Origin: Candidatus Atribacteria bacterium | GTDB lineage: Bacteria; Atribacterota; Atribacteria; Atribacterales; Atribacteraceae | DNA: 17,239 bases | NCBI GenBank assembly: GCA_026390275.1 | Contig: JAPLGF010000127.1 | Location: 1 to 17,239 of the forward strand | Direction of reading: 5' to 3' | Shown: one piece after another, positions 15,119 to 17,239 of the stretch | Layout of the letters: every line of letters starts with the position of its first letter | Numbering within the stretch: position 1 is the first letter of the stretch | Notes under the pieces: model-generated | Told to the model about the DNA's origin: nothing | The model's database searches: none | What the model saw: the letters and a program-made list of their open reading frames with translations, nothing else | Translations under genes and position numbers: made by a program

Positions 15119-16225
15119 TTGATTGGGAATAATGGGAATCAAGCCTCTCGGAGTTTTACCCCTGAGCTTTCCACATTGATTGAGAGTGGAAAAAAGAAAG
15201 TCTTTATCACTTTTAAAGAATTGAATGATGTGATTGGTGATGACGCACTCAATATCGACAAGCTCGATGATCTTTATAGTGCATTATCCGATCAAGGGAT
15301 TGAAGTATCCGACGAAGATGAAATAACCAAAGAAGAGCCGGTTACTCCTGGAACCGAAAATCTGAAGTTTGAAGGTATCAAAGGAATCGGAGTCGATGAT
15401 CCAGTCAAGATGTATCTGAAAGAAATTGGCCAGGTACTCCTCCTGACATCGGAGAAAGAGGTTTCGTTGGCCAAGAGGGTAGAGCAGGATGACCCGCAAG
15501 CAAAAAACGAGCTCATCGAAGCCAATCTTCGTCTGGTGGTCAGCATTGCCAAACGGTATGTGGGACGGGGGATGCTTTTTTTAGATCTCATCCAGGAGGG
15601 GAATTTGGGTCTCATCCGGGCGGTGGAAAAATTTGACTACCGCAAGGGGTACAAGTTCAGTACCTACGCCACCTGGTGGATCCGGCAGGCCATTACCCGG
15701 GCTATTGCCGATCAAGCCCGAACCATCCGTATCCCGGTTCATATGGTGGAGACCATTAACAAGCTGGTTCGGGTCTCTCGTCAGCTTCTCCAGGAACATG
15801 GACGGGAACCTACTCCGGAAGAAATTGCGGGAAAAATGGATATTACGGTCGATAAGGTGCGCGAAATTTTAAAAACTGCTCAAGAACCGCTTTCCCTGGA
15901 AACTCCGATTGGAGAAGAAGAGGATAGCCATCTGGGCGATTTTATTGAAGACCAGGGAGTCATGGCCCCGCCGAAAGCCGCATCTTACACTCTCCTCAAA
16001 GAGCAACTGGAAGAAGTCCTGAACACCTTAACCGAACGGGAACGAATGGTTTTGAAACTTCGTTTTGGTTTGCAGGATGGACGACCGCACACTCTGGAAG
16101 AAGTCGGCCAGATATTTGGAGTCACCCGGGAACGAATTCGACAGATTGAAGCCAAGGCGCTACGTAAGTTACGACACCCGAGCCGGAGTAAAAAATTACG
16201 CGATTATCTTGACGAAGCAGAGTAA
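15119..16225 (+). CDS. rpoD: Primary RNA polymerase sigma factor (RpoD/SigA)
   Basis: This is the housekeeping sigma-70 factor. A short region 1.1-like N-terminus (to about residue 85) is followed by region 1.2 (DDPVKMYLKEIGQVLLL), region 2 with NLRLVVSIAKRYVGRGM, FLDLIQEGNLGLIRAVEKFD, the -10 reading helix YKFSTYATWWIRQAITRAI and DQARTIRIPVHM, region 3 (GREPTPEEIA), and region 4 with LTERERMVLKLRFGL, HTLEEVGQIFGVTRERIRQI and EAKALRKLRHP. At 368 residues it resembles Firmicutes SigA in lacking the large non-conserved insert of proteobacterial RpoD. The start is TTG 15119: no in-frame ATG precedes the conserved regions, and a purine-rich AGAGAGAGGGTGA SD lies just upstream. The start lies within a GATT triple repeat (15113-15124). 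It is cotranscribed with dnaG as far as can be judged. Confidence 0.97.
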   Translation: MIGNNGNQASRSFTPELSTLIESGKKKVFITFKELNDVIGDDALNIDKLDDLYSALSDQGIEVSDEDEITKEEPVTPGTENLKFEGIKGIGVDDPVKMYLKEIGQVLLLTSEKEVSLAKRVEQDDPQAKNELIEANLRLVVSIAKRYVGRGMLFLDLIQEGNLGLIRAVEKFDYRKGYKFSTYATWWIRQAITRAIADQARTIRIPVHMVETINKLVRVSRQLLQEHGREPTPEEIAGKMDITVDKVREILKTAQEPLSLETPIGEEEDSHLGDFIEDQGVMAPPKAASYTLLKEQLEEVLNTLTERERMVLKLRFGLQDGRPHTLEEVGQIFGVTRERIRQIEAKALRKLRHPSRSKKLRDYLDEAE

Positions 16226-16237
16226 ACTCATTATAAT
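16209..16237 (+). promoter_or_regulatory. Strong promoter for tRNA-Asn inside the rpoD 3' end
   Basis: TTGACG (16209-16214, 5 of 6) and a perfect TATAAT (16232-16237) are spaced by exactly 17 nt. The -35 lies in the last codons of rpoD; the -10 lies after its stop. Initiation would fall near 16244, about 11 nt before the mature tRNA 5' end. Confidence 0.8.
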
Positions 16238-16254
16238 TCAATATCGTGAAACGT

Positions 16255-16329
16255 TCCTCGGTAGCTCAACGGTGGAGCATCCGGCTGTTAACCGGAGGGT
16301 TGCAGGTTCGAATCCTGCCCGGGGAGCCA
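16255..16329 (+). tRNA. tRNA-Asn (anticodon GUU), CCA encoded
   Basis: The full cloverleaf folds by eye. The acceptor stem TCCTCGG (16255-16261) pairs with CCGGGGA (16319-16325) with one G-U pair. The D-stem is GCTC/GAGC. The anticodon stem TCCGG/CCGGA encloses loop CTGTTAA with anticodon GTT at 16287-16289. The T-arm is GCAGG-TTCGAAT-CCTGC. Discriminator G16326 is followed by a genomically encoded CCA (16327-16329). Confidence 0.97.
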
Positions 16330-16336
16330 GATTGGT

Positions 16337-16357
16337 ATCTGAGAGCGTATCTCAGAT
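16337..16357 (+). other. Hairpin directly downstream of tRNA-Asn
   Basis: ATCTGAGA / TCTCAGAT form a perfect 8-bp stem around GCGTA, 7 nt after the CCA end. There is no T-tract, so it is more likely a 3' trailer structure (processing or stability) than a terminator. Confidence 0.6.
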
Positions 16358-16367
16358 TCACATACAG

Positions 16368-16411
16368 AAAATAGCCCTATTTCGGGTGGGCGCCCGTATA
16401 GGGCTATTTTT
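16368..16411 (+). terminator. Rho-independent terminator after tRNA-Asn
   Basis: A 13-bp perfect stem AAAATAGCCCTAT / ATAGGGCTATTTT encloses a loop with an inner CGGG/CCCG pair and is followed by further T. The A-tract on the left side means it can also act on the minus strand, where it would close the recombinase remnant. Confidence 0.88.
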
Positions 16412-16709
16412 ATGCTCTCTGGGGCAAGGATGGCCTTGTGGAGGATAAGGCTCAAGAGTTCCTTCTGTTGGTAAGGTTGGATGTGCTCAAAGACATCCGT
16501 AAACTTATTCAAGGCAAGCATCACCAATCCAGCTTGCCTTTGAGGAAAAGACTGCCGTCTTCGCTTGCCAGGGATGCCCACTTATTCAGGATGCCATCGG
16601 CAAAATTTTTAATCTCCGCAAGCTCTTTCTGGAGGACCGTTTTTTGTTCTTTCAGCTGCGGGAGTTTCTTCTGCAATTTTTCATTGGTGGACTTGATGAT
16701 GCCCGCCAT
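16393..16709 (-). pseudogene. Remnant of a large serine recombinase, C-terminal region, frame-broken
   Basis: Two minus-strand frames together resemble the C-terminal part of large serine recombinases. The upstream frame (16709 to 16521) encodes a charged helical coiled-coil stretch, 62 residues with KLQKKLPQLKEQ, LQKELAEIKNFADGIL and a stop after KGKLDW. The second frame continues at about 16518 with LALNKFTDVFEHIQPYQQKE, LLSLILHKAILAPESIKIAL and YGRPPEIG, a pattern I recall from the recombinase C-terminus. No catalytic resolvase domain is present upstream: the first frame meets a stop at 16785-16787. An internal deletion or frameshift near 16520 separates the pieces. AAGGA stands 5 nt before the ATG at 16709, so expression of a 62-residue coiled-coil peptide is possible. 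The family assignment is by pattern memory. No direct repeat of the tRNA end, which would mark an attachment site, is visible. Confidence 0.55.
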
Positions 16710-16892
16710 GATGTCCTTTTTGGTGGAGAGAATAGGAAACCTCCTCCGGAAGGGAAAAGAGCCGGTTGTATGTATTGAGGGGTTCTATACCCAGGAGTGG
16801 CTTCCTTCGCCTCCGGGATACAGAGGTCCCCAACTATTTAAAAAGGGGAGTGGTTTCACCGTACCTCTATTTTATCGGGAGAACCTCATAAC
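16710..16892. other. Non-coding gap before small membrane protein gene, possible structured leader
   Basis: No gene is supported here beyond the in-frame 5' extension of the recombinase remnant up to about 16784. Nested complementary segments are present: AGAGGT (16822-16827) with ACCTCT (16863-16868), CCCC (16828-16831) with GGGG (16845-16848), and a short GGT/ACC hairpin between them. They could form a small branched leader just before the 53-residue gene. They match no riboswitch that I recognise, and no clear promoter was found. Confidence 0.3.
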
Positions 16893-17054
16893 ATGGACCC
16901 TCATGAGAGATCCAAGCGCTATGGAGTTTCTTTCCCCATCTTCATTTTCCTCTTCCTGATGGCGGTCATCTTCACCGCCGGCAAACTCTTCCCCCTGGCC
17001 AAATTTGTCAGAGCCCGGTGCCTGAATGACTATCACGATGGGAGGAATTCATGA
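16893..17054 (+). CDS. Small single-span membrane protein, 53 aa, function unknown
   Basis: The frame runs from ATG 16893 to TGA 17054. The protein starts with a charged, basic head (DPHERSKRY), then one strongly hydrophobic segment (about residues 11-36, VSFPIFIFLFLMAVIFTAG inside it), then a short basic and polar tail with a single Cys (ARCLNDYHDGRNS). A GGGAG element about 11 nt before the ATG could serve as a weak SD. The best support is context: its stop overlaps the ATG of the following membrane protein as ATGA, and the SD of that gene (GGGAGGA) lies inside this frame. I do not recognise a family. It could be a small partner or leader peptide of the next gene. Confidence 0.6.
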   Translation: MDPHERSKRYGVSFPIFIFLFLMAVIFTAGKLFPLAKFVRARCLNDYHDGRNS

Positions 17055-17239
17055 ACATTGACCTCCGTACCCTGATCATTGTCCTGGGCATCACCGAGAT
17101 CCTTCAGACCAGTGCCCTTTTTCTCCAGTACCTGATGAATAAAACCTATCGTGGGATGGGATGGTGGGTGGGGGGCTTTGCCTCGGTGGCGGTGGGGTTT
17201 ATTCTCTTGCTCTTTCGGGATTTTATCTCCATTGATCTA
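17051..17239 (+). CDS. N-terminus of a multi-span membrane protein (possible sensor), truncated by window end
   Basis: ATG 17051 is preceded by a strong GGGAGGA SD, and 63 codons are visible before the window ends. Two hydrophobic helices are seen: about residues 7-26 (LIIVLGITEILQTSALFLQY) and 38-57 (GWWVGGFASVAVGFILLLF falls here), linked by a short positive loop NKTYRGMG. The N-terminal pattern (NIDLRTL, a first helix, then YRGMGWWVGG) resembles the membrane sensor regions placed before GGDEF or PAS/histidine kinase domains in many bacteria. The output domain lies beyond the window, so this is inference. It overlaps the 53-residue gene by 4 nt, pointing to coupled translation. Confidence 0.7.
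   Translation, partial: MNIDLRTLIIVLGITEILQTSALFLQYLMNKTYRGMGWWVGGFASVAVGFILLLFRDFISIDL

Noticed and set aside
16288..16392. Minus-strand continuation of the recombinase frame through the terminator and tRNA
   Set aside because: This part reads the tRNA antisense (PGQDSNLQPSG), a well-known false protein sequence.
16438..16959. Plus-strand open frame of 173 codons
   Set aside because: It is mostly the antisense of the recombinase remnant, has no recognisable domain, and conflicts with the better supported 53-residue gene in another frame.
16319..17239. Attachment-site direct repeat of the tRNA-Asn 3' end
   Set aside because: No second copy of the tRNA 3' sequence was found downstream within the window.

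Overview
This window is a block of bacterial housekeeping genes, almost all on the + strand and tightly packed, with short overlaps, good Shine-Dalgarno (SD) sequences and some GTG/TTG starts. By eye the GC content is a little under 50%. The order pgpH - ybeY/cdd - era - recO - glyQ - glyS - ppsR - ppdK - dgt - hppA - dnaG - rpoD follows the conserved Firmicutes/Clostridia order (yqfF-ybeY-dgkA-cdd-era-recO-glyQS-yqfL-dnaG-sigA), but dgkA is missing, ybeY and cdd are fused, and a membrane pyrophosphatase is inserted. Together with an alpha/beta glycyl-tRNA synthetase, PPDK and a membrane pyrophosphatase with K+-dependent signatures, this suggests an anaerobe from Clostridia or a neighbouring phylum such as Atribacterota. 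The phylum call is inference, not proven by the sequence.

Layout. 2-3333: the 3' end of a c-di-AMP phosphodiesterase (PgpH type), a YbeY-cytidine deaminase fusion, Era and RecO, probably one transcript. 3335-3363: a near-consensus sigma-70 promoter and a leader of about 160 nt. 3534-9875: glyQ, glyS, ppsR and ppdK, each overlapping the next by 4-8 nt, closed by a strong terminator at 9914-9947. 9960-13042: a dGTPase-like dNTP triphosphohydrolase and a membrane pyrophosphatase, closed by a 13-bp hairpin. 13203-16225: dnaG and rpoD, the macromolecular-synthesis operon. 16255-16329: tRNA-Asn(GUU), with its own strong promoter inside the rpoD 3' end and its own terminator. 16393-16709 (-): decayed C-terminal remains of what looks like a large serine recombinase. 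16893-17239: a 53-aa single-span membrane protein translationally coupled to the start of a multi-span membrane protein that runs off the window.

How the genes fit together. Era, YbeY, RecO, GlyQS, DnaG and RpoD serve ribosome maturation, recombination, translation, replication priming and transcription. ppsR, ppdK, dgt and hppA share phosphate/pyrophosphate chemistry: PPDK interconverts pyruvate and PEP using ATP/AMP and PPi, PpsR normally switches PPDK on and off, and HppA uses PPi to pump ions.

The most unusual points are: (1) ppdK has lost about 55-60 codons covering the catalytic phosphohistidine loop and changes frame at about 8606-8618; (2) the adjacent PpsR has lost its P-loop and the conserved Asp-Asp-Gly motif; (3) the YbeY half of the fusion lacks the conserved active-site Arg and has Asp for the third zinc His. 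No CRISPR array or intact mobile element is visible.
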